The notes beneath the pieces were generated by a model that saw nothing but the letters and a program-made list of their open reading frames with translations, was not told the DNA's origin and ran no database searches. A program made the position numbers and the translations under genes. Source: Anaspis maculata (Eukaryota; Arthropoda; Insecta; Coleoptera; Scraptiidae). Taken from it: a DNA stretch of 64,000 bases. Shown here in pieces: positions 10,701-21,082 of this stretch. Location: contig OX421965.1 in NCBI GenBank assembly GCA_949128115.1, positions 55,422,012 to 55,486,011 of the forward strand, given 5' to 3'. The stretch's first letter is position 1. Each line of letters opens with the position of its first letter.

Positions 10701-11200
10701 CAATGGAAGAAGAGGATTACGTGCTGACGGTGCAGCGTAGTGACCCAAAAGTGAGCCGAATAATAGAAATATTCCGGAAAGAAGACGCAAACCGCACGGA
10801 CGCGGAGAAAAAGGACATCGCGAATTATGCACTGCGAGATGGAAGACTGATACGTGCCGAACAAGCGAAATACAAGCGCCGCTACGACAAGTCTCGATTT
10901 CACGGAGTGAAATACAACATAGGAGACGTGGTGTTCCTGCGACGTGTGCCACAAATGACGGGCGAAAGCACCAAGTTGCAGCCAAAATACCGAGGACCCT
11001 TAGTGATCACAGAGATTTTGCCGAGTGATACCTACAGAGTGTCGAACATCGAGGGACGAAAGTACCACACGACGGCGACGATGAGTCAGCTCAAGGTGTA
11101 TCGACTTCCGGAACAAGACGCGACAGCAGCGACGAGGAGAAGCCAAGCGACGACGTGGACGAAGAAGAAAGTGCCGGGAGTTTCCGCGAAAAGTCAGTAA
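7709..11200 (+). CDS. Gypsy-1 gag-pol polyprotein lacking the integrase core
   Basis: A 1163-residue open frame. In order: retrotransposon gag domain (about residues 25-150), two zinc knuckles near residues 208-235 (CFNCGERDGHLAGQC and CFVCRLPGHFASDC), aspartic protease with FIDTGSA near 324, reverse transcriptase with VLDLAHGY and the catalytic YLDD near 711, and RNase H with LHTDAS near 858, SKLELMAVV and HVDALSR. After IANYALRDGRLIR (about 1049) the protein jumps straight to QAKYKRRYDKSRFHG and the GDVVFLRR segment that normally follows the integrase catalytic core. The HHCC zinc domain and the DDE core, about 300 residues, are missing without loss of frame. Such a copy could make cDNA but not integrate by itself. 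A +1 shift near 11140 separates the last pol residues. Confidence 0.93.
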   Translation: MPDLNRAVPNFDGIKERDAKEWLDRINSCGTLHNWPVEVKLETARMHLTGPAKDWYEVRRDEIQSWGAFEKFFKATFVVQDSMTELWRKMNSRVQGNKEPVEMYFHEKYKLCKKLKLSFDECKEQIVASLWNKSLVPGLLTAYHTSIEELLHDIQRLTRVIERKNFSDRVSYDAANTGEQNRGSVGVSDSRARTGRRDVTERAVPLRRCFNCGERDGHLAGQCTKPREKLCFVCRLPGHFASDCRQKVPAGRPLATSTPRASSNRDPSAAMSSAGQPHTNVRDNNRVMTVENSRDSWKDNDKRITSACKFYREIEVNRKKCQSFIDTGSAVCTVREGAWLEKREIVSEPENLFGFGGQSVPSSGFVRASLTIDDVTLENVKLRVVPDSAQGIDVIVGRNFTESEEVAYARVGDALVFGYRQEMPVRDLEISEISPRVKLRTVGSNMLLKNSVSFVEVEATGDDTTWMILLDNSSGKNVTIGEGTCVERASAFNAVMCLETKDEEKAPITKEMLNVDQDTPPEIIDDLLRLCNEFRDCFSLTLAELGCTNLVEVDIEDSGVPVKAKPYRASMKERQVTKEIIAEWKRHGLVKETNSPYCSPVLLVTKKTGEPRLVIDYRKLNSQTVKKNFPISNPEEHLENLSGCKLFSVLDLAHGYLQLPLSEEAKEKTAFITMDETGQLERLMFGLVNAPYEFSRAMSLALGPLKNQVVMSYLDDVICPARDWPEMITKLREVFERLRSAKLTLKISKCVFGAREVEYLGMQLSADGIKPGCAKIEAIRDFPRPQNVREVRRFLGLSGYFRRFVKDYAVAARPLSDLRKDAVFKWDQEQDRAFEKLRDNLCAEPVLKLYNPHAKRTELHTDASAIGLAGMLLQEAEDGRMHPIYYVSKKTTEVESKFHSSKLELMAVVWCVERLRNFLIGIKFVVITDCQAIVHLNMWKTQNAQMARWYDLLQEYDLEIKHRQGSRMCHVDALSRDPVGAAKDTMDEIHERCEVLLTMEEEDYVLTVQRSDPKVSRIIEIFRKEDANRTDAEKKDIANYALRDGRLIRAEQAKYKRRYDKSRFHGVKYNIGDVVFLRRVPQMTGESTKLQPKYRGPLVITEILPSDTYRVSNIEGRKYHTTATMSQLKVYRLPEQDATAATRRSQATTWTKKKVPGVSAKSQ

Positions 11201-11382
11201 ATACCGAAACGGCTGAAAAGGCATGTAGTGAATGTGACGCGGATCCTCCAGAAAGTGGCGACGAAATGTGCGGGAGTGCTCGCGAAAGGCCTTTAATACC
11301 CACCGTCGAAAAAAGCTCCAGACAAGTGAGTGACAAACGGGCACGACGACGGCCTGGATACCTTGAGGATTATACGGAGTGA
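11155..11382 (+). other. Gypsy-1 pol C-terminal tail in a shifted frame
   Basis: Reading in the neighbouring frame gives a 75-residue acidic and basic tail ending RARRRPGYLEDYTE, the kind of ending (RPxYLEDY) seen at the true C-terminus of gypsy pol proteins. The 1163-residue frame instead ends VSAKSQ at 11200. A single-base shift around 11140 is the simplest explanation. It is an old lesion or a sequencing slip and should not matter for enzyme domains. Confidence 0.55.
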
Positions 11383-11434
11383 ATAAATAAGACTCGAAGG
11401 TAGAAAGAATCTTTTTGTTCATATTTTTACGGTA

Positions 11435-11546
11435 GTTTCCGTTGTTTCCAATGTTCATATCGTTTAGATGATGAGTTTCGGTTGTTTCCAATGTTCATAT
11501 CGTTTAGATGATTAGTTTCGGTTGTTTCCAATGTTCATATCGTTTG
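11435..11546 (+). repeat. 40-bp tandem repeat, 2.8 copies
   Basis: Units begin at 11435, 11475 and 11515 with GTTTC(C/G)GTTGTTTCC and include ATGTTCATATCGTTT. They lie between the end of pol and the 3' LTR of gypsy-1. Copies are nearly identical, so the array is recent. No coding role. Confidence 0.85.
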
Positions 11547-11553
11547 CCTAAAT

Positions 11554-11864
11554 AGTACTAGCATTGTATAACTACTCCTAGTAGGCCAGCCTCCGTTCAA
11601 ATTGTGCAATTTGCGGAAAGCACGGGCAGGTGGCGTGCTCACCATTTGTCGTTTGGTCGCTCAAATTAGTTATAAATCACGCTGTCTTCAAATTTCAACG
11701 TGGCGCCCAACTTACTGATAGATGTAGATGGTTTGGTACAGAAATTTTAATTTTTCTCATATGCGCTGATGATTTCTTGCGAGCTAATTGCTCTAGGCGA
11801 CATCTAGCGACAAAATCCCAAACTCGAGGTTGACCTACTAGTAATAGTTATACAATGGTACTAG
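11554..11864. mobile_element. MITE with about 38-bp imperfect terminal inverted repeats
   Basis: The left end (containing CATTGTATAACTAC and TAGTAGGCCAGCCTC) mirrors the right end (CGAGGTTGACCTACTA and GTTATACAATG). The 311-bp element is inserted in the 3' untranslated part of gypsy-1. No reading frame of note. A target duplication could not be defined with confidence. Confidence 0.7.
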
Positions 11865-11971
11865 CTTTGATAGAATTCAGTGTTCATATGATATAATGTT
11901 GATGCTTGTAACTGAATCCGGAAAGCTACCTAGACGAAAATGTGGTCATTTTCAGGCCAGGATTGGCCGAG

Positions 11972-12176
11972 TGTTAGCGCCAAAGTTGGCAATGGTTAGG
12001 TTGGCAGTACCGAGGTACCTACTTCCTGCGTGCCACAGGAAGCAGAACCGAGCGGGCAGTACGGGACCATAGCATGAACAAGGAGGACGTGTGTAAAGTC
12101 GCTCCCGTGACAATAAAGTTTTCGAGCGTTATAAGGTGTCTTATTGAGTGAATGCGACGTCCCGGCTCTCCCAACA
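11972..12176 (+). repeat. Gypsy-1 3' LTR
   Basis: Same TGTTAGCGCC...CCCAACA boundaries as the 5' LTR, about 97 percent identical. It is followed immediately by GTATATTGTATC, which is the start of duplication copy B rather than the sequence flanking the 5' LTR. Confidence 0.9.
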
Positions 12177-13666
12177 GTATATTGTATCAAAAAATGAATA
12201 GACTGATTTGATTTGATTTGATTTGAACCCCCATTAGCTCCCAATTTTTTTTCAAATTCTAATGTGAAAATCATGAAGTGTGATGCATTGTCTCAAAGCG
12301 GTTTTGGAATTACCGAGATTGGAGGTCTTGCACAGAAGATATGAATTTTAATATGGAATGTAACAGATTTGCCCTATTTTCTATTTTCTCGTGAGATTGA
12401 ATCACTTCCAGTGTCCAATGAATCGGTGGTTGACATTGAGCACGATTGTTCCTACAACCGTTCCGGATATCTTGAACTTAAAAACAGCCCGAAGCTTTGG
12501 TGTTGGGCGAGACAGAGGGCACTTTATGCAACGCTAGTCACTGTCTGTTTTTGGCACGTTGAATTTCATCAATATTTCAGGTGTAGAACAACAATATGGC
12601 GGCCAAGATGACGGCGGAATCATGTAACTCAGCTTGAAAATAAGAATGATCATACGCGACAAGGGTAAGTTCCAAGTTTCATGAAAATCGTTCCACTATC
12701 AAGAAATTACAATATGGCGGCCAAGATGGCGGCGCAACCATGAAATCCAATCTGTCCACTGGTCACCCTTAAAGGCTTGGAAGTGGCACAAGGAATCTTT
12801 GTTCTAGCGCATTTTCGTAAGAAAATGACACTTATGTGGCCGGTTTGTCTGTCTGTCCGCCCGTCCGTCTGTCTGTTCGTCTATCTGTCTGTCTGTCCGT
12901 GTAGAAATTAAGAAGTTATACTCCTCGAGGAATGAAGCTGGAGCCTTGGAATTTTTTTTGATAGATAGCTGGGCATTATTCTTTTATACATACATAGTTA
13001 TCACTATTATTGTCGGAAAACAAACATTTCCTGTGCACTTCGAAGAAGTTGAACTCCTCCTCGGGGAATGAATCTCGAGCCCTGGAACTTTTTCCAATGG
13101 ATTGTAGATTAGAGGTGGTCGTTTGGTCTCGGGGGATCCTTTCTGCACTGCGACCTATAAGATCTTTTGTGCGTGAATTCCAATGGATAGCTTAGGTCCT
13201 AGTGGGTGGCCAGTGGGCAGAGTGGATTTCATGATTGCGCCGTTATCTTGACCGCCATATTGAAATTTCTTATGGGTGGAACTATTTTCATGAAACTTGA
13301 AAGTTACCCTTGTCTTGTATGATCATTCTTATTTTCTAGCTAAATTTCATGATCCCGCCGCCATCTTGCCTGGCATATTGAAATATCTTGTTAGTGGAAC
13401 GATTGTAATCAAACGTGAAACTCACTCTTGTCTCGTATGAACATTTTATCTTCAAGCTGGACTTTATTCCTATCAATTCCACAGTTCCTGCACTAAAAAA
13501 ATGCGCTATTGCGACTCACGCACGTGGAAAGATATTCACTTGTTTGATATTAACAGTGATGACTATGTATGTATAAAAAAATAATGCCATTTAGCCACCC
13601 TTGGGGACATCAGCTATCCATCCATATTTTGGACGAAGTTCCAAGGCACTAGCTCCATTCCCCAAG

Positions 13667-15869
13667 TAGGCCAGTCAAATAAGGAAAGCTGGAGGGAAAA
13701 AACTGTTGTAGTTTTGGAAATTTGACAGTAATGTCCGGTAAGGTGTACTAATAAACATACTAAAAGTCCCTAGCTCTACCTATTGAGCTCGAGCCGCCAT
13801 CTTGGAAAAATGGTCCTTCGATCCAGTTTTCTGCTTATATTGCGCTAATCATCAGAGATATTCAATTAGGTTTCATCAAAAATCAAGGCTATAAAATTGT
13901 CTACAAAAATTGCTCTATACCGATTTGTATCTCGTATCTACTGATATTAATTAAATTAAATTAACAAAAAAAAATTAAAAAAAAGCGATTTTTTGCCTAT
14001 GGCTGGAGATATTGTCTTCAAAATTTGTGAAGATGTTGGCAGTCTACATCAAAGCTAAATGTGACAGTTGAAATAGAAAAAAAAATTGCGAAAATATTTT
14101 TTATTTCATTTTTTAAATTAAGCAAAAATTTGGTTTTCGAGTTTGACATTTCCAACAGGGCGGAGTAAAGGTTTCGATCGAACATCAATCAGTTTTGATA
14201 TTTACATATTGTAAGACAAGATTTCATCAATATTGTGCCTTCACGATCTTCTGGAATGCTCGATATGAATTAAACAGAAAGAATAATCGCTAAGTCCAAA
14301 AAGTGTTGTCGATTGGTTCTGAAGGAAACATTCCGAAACAAAAGACATCAGCAAAGGATATACAGAAGGTCCAAAGGTTATTCAACTGTATATGACCCCC
14401 ATATTGATGTGCCTTATCCAAAATAGTACAAAAGAATCAATCAATATGTTAAAATCCACCCTGTATAACGAAAAGTAACGATACAAAATGGAAGTAGTAA
14501 AGCATACCTGGTGTCAAAAATACAGCCCTTACATTGCTGAAAAAAAGAACAAAATTGATCGATTTATTTGAAAGTTATTAGTCCTCAAACTTGACTTTAC
14601 AAATTTCAGCCAGTGAAATAGGGAAAAGTAGAGAGAAGTAACTGTCGGAGTTTCAGAAATTTGACAGGAATGTTCGCTAAGGTATACTAATAAACACACT
14701 AAAAGTCCCCGCCAGTACCTGTTGCGCTTGAGCCGCCATCTTGAAATAATGGTCCTTCGATCAAATTTATTACCATTTTTCCAAGATGGCGGCTCGAGCA
14801 CAACAGGTAGTGGCGGGGACTTTCAGTATGTTTATTAGTATACCTAAGCGAACATCCCTGTCAAATTTCTGAAACTCCGACAGTTACTTCTCTCTACTTT
14901 TCCCTATTTCACTGGCTGAAATTTGTAAAGTCAAGTTTGAGGACTAATAACTTCCAAATAAATCGATCAATTTTGTTCTTTTTTTCAGCAATGTAAAGGC
15001 TGTATTTTTGACACCATGTATGCTTTACTACTTCCATTTTGTATCGTTACTTTTTGTTATACAGGATGGATTTTAACATTTTGATTGATTCTTTTGTACT
15101 ATTTTGGATAAGGAACATCAATATGGGGCTCATATACAGTTGAATAACCTTTGGACCTCCTGTATATCTTTTGCTGATGTCTTTAGTTCCAAAATATTTC
15201 CTTCATAACCAATCGACAACACTTTTTGGACTTAGCTAATATTCTTTTAGTTTAATTCATATCGAGCATCCCAGAAGCTCGTGAAGGCACAATACTGATG
15301 AAATCTTGTCTTACAATATGTAAATATCAAAACTGATTCATGTTCGATTAAAACCTTCACTCCGCCCTGTTGGAAATGTCAAACTCGAAAATCAATATTT
15401 TGCTTAATTTGAAAATAAAAATAAAAAATATTTTCGCAATTTTTTTTTCTATCCCAACTGTCACGTTTAGCTTTGATGTAGACTGCCAACATCTTCACAA
15501 ATTTTGAAGACAATATCTTCAGCCATAGGCAAAAAATCGCTAAATTTTTGATTTTTTTTTTGTTAAGTTAATTTTATCAATATCAACATATACGAGAAAA
15601 AAATCGGTATGAAACAATTTTTGTGGGCAATTTTATAGCCTTGATTTTTTATGAAACTTGATTGAATATCTCTGATGATTAGCGGAATATGAGCAGAAAA
15701 TTGGATCGAAGGACCATTTTTCCAAGATGGCGGCTCGAGCTCAATAGGTAGAGTTGGGGACTTTTAGTATGTTTAACAGTACACCTTACCGGACATAACT
15801 GTCAAATTTCCAAAACTCCAACAGTTTTTTCCCTCAAACGGAAAAATTTGTTCTAATTTGACTGGCCTA
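13667..15869. mobile_element. Palindromic transposon FB2, TAGGCCAGTCAAAT ends, 3-bp AAG duplication
   Basis: Perfect 14-bp inverted ends TAGGCCAGTCAAAT / ATTTGACTGGCCTA, with AAG on each side (13664-13666, 15870-15872). Copy A at about 2263 carries the uninterrupted CCCCAAGGAGGAG. The arms are complementary to a centre near 14766. Each arm also contains a direct repeat of a block with ACATACTAAAAGTCCC and GCCGCCATCTTGG, so the element is a palindrome made of repeats. It has no transposase. The TAG...CTA ends and 3-bp duplication resemble FB1, although the internal sequences differ. Confidence 0.85.
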
Positions 15870-16194
15870 AAGGAGGAGTTCAACTTCTTAGAAGTTCACA
15901 GTAAATCTGTGTTTTTTGATGATAATAATAATGATAACTATGTATGGATAGAAAACTAATGCCCACTGGCCACCCTTGGGGACATAAACTATCATTCAAA
16001 ACAGTTCCTAGGCTCTAAATTCATTCCCCATTCATTTTCTTACGAAAATACGCTAAAAATGTAGGGTTTCCTCCGCAGTTGACCTGTTTGACATGGAGAC
16101 CGCTGCAGGATTGAGATACTGTGAATCCAGGGGGAACAGCAGCCCTAGCAACTGCCTGGTTCTGTGACACCGTGTCAAAGTGATTTGGGATTAT

Positions 16195-17140
16195 CACGAG
16201 TAAAAGCAAAGAGATGGCGTTGAGATGGTAACAAAAATTTCCACAGCAAACCGCCTTTTTTGAAGAATTCATCGAACTCCTCAATGACGTAAAAATCGGC
16301 GAGGGAAGATGTTGGAAACCAGTACAAACCGGCGTGATCATGCACCAACGCCATCTTTCCGGATCAATATTCCATCACGGAGAAGAAGTTCTACTACCTA
16401 TGTATGAGCAGGTTGGCGCAAGACATGATGGAAAATGTTTTTTCGGCAATCCACGTTTCCAGAAAGGCTTCTGCGCATACCTGTGAAAGTAGGACGTTGC
16501 CATATCTCATATCACAACAAGTTGACAACACTGTAATACAGTGTGCGGGTGTAATGTCACGCAAATTTCAGCCGACAGCGCTTGACGTCGATTTGACGTT
16601 TCGACAGATCTAACCAAATAACGCTCTTGTTTCGTCGATCGCCTTGCAGCTCGTTGTGTTTTGTTAGACCTGAACCTTTTCTGCGTCTTTCTGCCTTACG
16701 ACACGTAACATTTCATTCTGAACAGTATTAAATGTTGAATGGTTAGGAGGTTATGTTTGTTGTTTGTTTTCATTTCGATTATTGATTGACAGTTGCCATT
16801 GACAGTGACACACTTCGTGCGTCAAAATTGAAATTACCGCGCTCTGCAGGTATGCGTTCTCATGTATGCGCTGAAGTAATGTACGTGATGGTAAACGTGG
16901 ATTAGTTTCATTCAAAGTATTCCCAATTCAAAACCGCAACAGTGGGCACAATTTCATCATTCCCATAGAAAATGTAACTATGAAAAGGACGACAATGGAT
17001 ATGTCCTGATTTTTTCAAGAACTAAGACCAAAATTGCCAAGAACAAGATGAGGAGGAAGATCCGGAGGACGAAATAGAAAAATTATGCTTAGACTTTGTC
17101 AATGGACTTAACGATGCAGAAACTCAAAGCCTGTACTAAA
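16195..17140 (+). pseudogene. P-element/THAP9-type transposase remnant (copy B), split by a MITE
   Basis: Same remnant as at 2660-3133. The block reading FEEFIELLNDV is at about 16270, and RLAQDMMENVFSAI ends at 16450, where a 450-bp MITE interrupts. The NSKPQQW and EEEDPEDEIEKL parts continue from 16901. It carries the same frameshifts as copy A, so it was already dead before duplication. Confidence 0.6.
16451..16900. mobile_element. 450-bp MITE with CCACGTTT ends
   Basis: Ends CCACGTTTCC and GGTAAACGTGG are inverted copies. Copy A has the uninterrupted site GGCAATTAGG; in copy B GGCAAT precedes and ATTAG follows, which fits a 2-bp AT duplication. No coding sequence was recognised inside. 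Confidence 0.75.
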
Positions 17141-17968
17141 CTGCTCCTCAATGAAGTTGACGCCACCAAAAAATAAGGGCTTGACTTTGACGGCCAATAA
17201 CTTTCGATTTCCGAAAGTGATTTCCATTCTGTTTATCGCGTTCACTAGCCCAACCTCAACAGATCCTGTGATTATAAATATCAAGAATAATGAAGAAAAT
17301 AAAATATCATATGCATGTACAATTTATACAGGGTGATATGTAAAAAGGTGAAAAATTGCGACGTATTCAAATTTCGAACCCTCATTTGCAATAAGGCATT
17401 TCCATTGACGTCACAGCAGTGTTGCCAACTGTCCAGAATTGCCCGCCAAATTTGAACCAAATAATGTTTGGGAACAACCTAACTACAGGGCGCTTATGGA
17501 GTTCCAGTTTCTGCATTTTTTTCCCCGGCTACCTTTTTGAGTTTGAGTTTGAAACTTTTATATTAAGTTCAAACCAATGTCCTCAATGCGCCTGCAAAAT
17601 AAGTATTTGTGAAAAAGTGCGATTGTTGTGAAAAAAGCGAATTGAACGTGTGAGGTTATGTGCAGGACTGTGTGTGAAAAATGCACTTTTGCCGATGAAA
17701 CTGGTCATTGTTCGAGAGTAGCTAGGATGAATTCCAAGTCGAAGCTTAAGGGTTCACGTACCTGACATTGATAGGTCGAAAACGCATTGTAGAGGGGTAG
17801 GAACCGCCCCTAAATGTACGGTACATTCCAGTGCGATTTGTTCTTTGTATGTGTGCCTTACTAGTGGTAAGTTGCCAGCGGGACTGAATTTAATACTGAG
17901 AGGTACCCCAATTATATTTTTTTTAGAATTCAGAATCAACACGCCAGCTATTTTGTCTCAACTCAACA

Positions 17969-20174
17969 ATGAATCTCAGTGACTACGCTTTGGGTCTTCC
18001 TTCGGAGGCAAAATGTCGTTACGTCGAGAAATTACAAACCATTATGGAAGATCCTTACGCAATGGAAATGCAAGACTTTTCTGCAAATCTGGATGACCTG
18101 CCTAGAATTACTTCGACAGTCATCACAGATTTTTTGATTTTTCGAGTAAGCTCGGTGTCGCAGCAGGAAATCCGTGCATTCAAAAGCTTGGAAGCTTTTG
18201 CACACATGGCGGCCGGATGGATTCAAGAAATAAAAGCCAGAAAGTATGCCAGTTGCTATTGTATCATCGGCAAGGTATGTAATTTCTTTTTTATTATTTG
18301 GAGTGCTGTGATTTTTTTTCTGTATTTTAGGTTTTACATTCTCAAAGGATGTCGGAAGCCCCCTTAAAATCCTGGGTAATAATATCGAACTCAGGTGAGA
18401 TATTATCTAGTCACTGCAACTGCATTGCTGGATTAGGAGAGGCATGCACTCATGTTGCCGCAATCCTATTCGCTTTTGAGTATGCTGGTAAACAAGAGAC
18501 GTCTGTGACGGATGTCTTTGCATACTGGGTGAGTCCCAGGTCCAAGAAGCATCTTTTTAAAAAGATTGGAGAAACAGATTTTGCGCGTCCGTTCTCTGGC
18601 CAACAAGCGGCTGGTTCCTCATCTGAGAAGAATGTTCTAGTTCCAGAATTAGATGGGGATGAAGTTTCGAAGTTTGTAGCTGATTATAAAGAAGATGGAA
18701 ATATTTCCGCCGTCGAAATATTTTTCACTTCAACTGATTTGAAGAAAGACTACATTTTAACATCATTATTCGATGAGCAGTTCTCAAGCTGCTCTCTAGA
18801 AGAACTGCAGCTGATCTCCGAAGGAATTTCTATTCCATTCGATGATGACTTAGTTAAAGAGGTGGAGAATGACACCCGTAACCAGAGCTCTTCGAATCAG
18901 TGGTTTTTATTGCGAGCCGGCAGAGTTACTGCTTCACACTTTAAAGCGGTATGCCATACCAAAGTCGAGAAACCTTCGATGTCTCTATTAAAAAGAGTAT
19001 GTTACCCCCACAAATACAAGCAAGTTTTTAAAGCAGGTAGGTTTCTACTACCTAATTGAAATAAAAATGATACATATACTTATGCATGTTTGCATTTTCC
19101 AGGTATTTATGGATGCAAGCATGAGAAGACCGCTTTGGAAACTTTTGAAGCATTCCACCGAGAGAGTCATCCCAATGCAAGAATAAAACAGTGTGTACTA
19201 CACATGAACGTCCAATATCCGTTTTTTGCCGCCACACCAGATGCCATCCTGGAATGTGATGTTTGTGGGAACAGTTGTGTCGAAATTAAATGCCCTTATT
19301 GCGCAAAGGACACTTACATCTCGGAACTGATAAGACAATAAAAAAAAGTTTTCTTTACAAAAAAACGAAGGCGGTGTTTGGTTAGATAGGAAGCATCAGT
19401 ACTATTATCAGGTATTTTCATCTTCATATTGTCCTTGAGGGGCTTCCAATGCAACTGAAAAAGTGGACTATTAGAATAAACTTGGCACCTTTTTTTGAAT
19501 AAGAAATTCAAAATTGGCATGTGATTTCCTTGGAAAAAAAGTTGGATGAGTGCTATTTAATTTTCAAAATTATCAAAAATTAAACAGAATATTTGGAAAT
19601 ATTTGGAATTTTACATTGAATAGGTAACCTTCGAAATTCAAAGGCAAGTACCAAATGTGCATTAAAAAAATCCACTTTTTTAGTTGCATTGGAAACCCTT
19701 TACATGAATTCTTATACAATTACCATGATGTTCTTTCCTCTTTTCCCCAGGTCCAGATGCAAATGGCGATGACCAAAATGGAGTTCTGCCACTTTGTTGT
19801 ATGGAGCCCAAGGGATTTTTTTTTTGAAAAAATACCCTTCGATCTGAATTTTTGGGAAGAAAAGAGCGCCATCGCTGGCAATTTCCACAAGAAGGTTATA
19901 TTACCAGAGTTGCTGGGTCAATTTTTCACTAAACAGGCAGTGGAACCAGCACCCCAACAACTAGCACCCATAGCCTCAGGTTTTCGCGAGGTTTGATTGA
20001 TTTAAAAATATGAAAAATGTATAAAATTACAGATTTTTTCAGAGCTTGATGACGTTATACTGTTACTGAAGGAAACCTTATGATGAGGAAAACATGATTC
20101 TTTGCAGTAATAAATTTTGCAAAATTAGATGGTTCCACGTTAGGTGTGTAGGTCTAGAGAAGATGATGAAACAA
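17969..20174 (+). pseudogene. SWIM zinc finger - YqaJ-type nuclease - PHD finger protein, damaged
   Basis: Five exons with GT-AG borders and consistent phase: 17969-18274, 18331-19036, 19103-19411, 19751-19990, 20043-20174. Exon 2 holds a SWIM zinc finger (C-x-C, then C-x-H in GEACTHVAAI). The nuclease fold begins with RAGRVTASHF and continues through FFAATPDAILE, CVEIKCPYC, RKHQYYYQ and VQMQMAMTKMEFCHFVVWSP, matching the YqaJ/lambda-exonuclease family with its acidic and E-x-K active-site residues. Exon 5 reads as an ING-like PHD finger (YDEENMILC, WFHVRCVGL). Two lesions are visible: one extra base near 19332 in exon 3, and TGA (20067-20069) where the second Cys of the PHD finger should be. 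The usual PHD end was not found. Proteins of this architecture are common in insects and cnidarians, but their function is not established. Confidence 0.8.
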
Positions 20175-20384
20175 GTGAGTATGCCTTCACGTGCGTGAGT
20201 CTCAGTAGCGCATTTTCTTAAAGAGGCATATTATGAATGTAAAGAAATTTGGTTGAAGGAGGAACATCATTTTTTGCTTTGCCCACTCTCTTCAGTCGAA
20301 ACTCATTGTGATTTTTTGTTATCAGAATGGGGTACTTGTCAATGAAACAGATTTGAATGAAAATTCTTTCAATCATCAATATTT

Positions 20385-20740
20385 TTTTGTTTGGAGGCGG
20401 AAGCTGGGAGCAGCCACTAATCAACAGTAGCCTATTCTTTCCCATTTTTAGTCGGCTATCCATATAGCGAAAGAATCAGATCGTTATGTCTTCGGGTTTA
20501 TGTTTTTCATTCATTTCTTACTTTGAGGGCAGCGTGTGGGGGCGGAAGCATTCGGGAAAGTAACTGTTGCACAGTTTGAGTTGGGGGTTTCCAAATGTGT
20601 GAGGAAATATGACAAATCAGTGAAAATTATGAAAAGTGCATTTTTTGTTTGGGGGCGGGAGCTGGAGGCGGCGACTAATCAAAAGTGACCTATCTCTTCC
20701 CATTTTTAGTCATCTATACATATAGCGAAAAAATTAGCCT
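20385..20740 (+). repeat. Two direct copies of a 100-base block
   Basis: About 100 bases at 20385-20485 recur at 20640-20740 with several substitutions, sharing TTCCCATTTTTAGTC and ATATAGCGAAA. They lie between the nuclease gene and the right TIR. Probably an internal duplication in the element's 3' region. Confidence 0.6.
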
Positions 20741-21082
20741 CGGATTTCTTTTTTTTTTTCGACAAAAAGGATTTAAGCACTTCACCAAACTTTCTTGTTT
20801 ATTGAGCTATCTAGGCCAATACACCAACTGTAGGTATTGATCGAAACTCCGAAGTTTTGTGAATAATTATCACACACAAACTTGCTTCCTACTGTATCCA
20901 AAATCTCAAAAAAGTACTTTTTTTTCCAATCATAACAACGCGGGTTGTTCCCTACCACTTTTTTGAGGTTATAAATTCAACTAGGTTGGCAACACTGACG
21001 AGCTCGTGACGTCATGTGGAAATGCCTAATAAAGTTTCTTTCAAATTCTAGTGTGAAAATCATGATTTTTTTATTATAAGTA

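Larger units (their letters stand above)
7036..12176 (+). mobile_element. Gypsy-type LTR retrotransposon (gypsy-1), integrase-deleted
   Basis: Two LTRs of 206 and 205 bp bound a gag-pol region. Flanks do not match: GCCCT before the 5' LTR and GTATA after the 3' LTR, and they belong to opposite ends of the duplicated unit. The LTRs differ at about six positions plus one indel, roughly 3 percent. No env-like frame is visible downstream of pol. The 3' region has a 40-bp tandem repeat and a MITE insertion. Confidence 0.93.
17395..21026 (+). mobile_element. 3.6 kb TIR element carrying a SWIM-YqaJ-PHD gene
   Basis: Left end GGCATTTCCATTGACGTCAC and right end GTGACGTCATGTGGAAATGCC are inverted repeats. 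A second matching block (CAGTGTTGCCAAC) lies just inside on both sides, making TIRs of about 50 bp with a gap. Copy A has the uninterrupted stretch TTTGCAATAAAG; here CAATAA precedes and TAATAAAG follows, best read as a TAA duplication with slippage. TAA duplications are typical of PIF/Harbinger. The only recognisable gene is the nuclease gene at 17969-20174; no DDE transposase was found. It is either a non-autonomous Harbinger-like unit that captured a gene or an element class that uses this gene. Confidence 0.75.

Noticed and set aside
11200..11971. Possible env gene after gypsy-1 pol
   Set aside because: No long frame, signal peptide or membrane segment; the space is filled by tandem repeats and a MITE.
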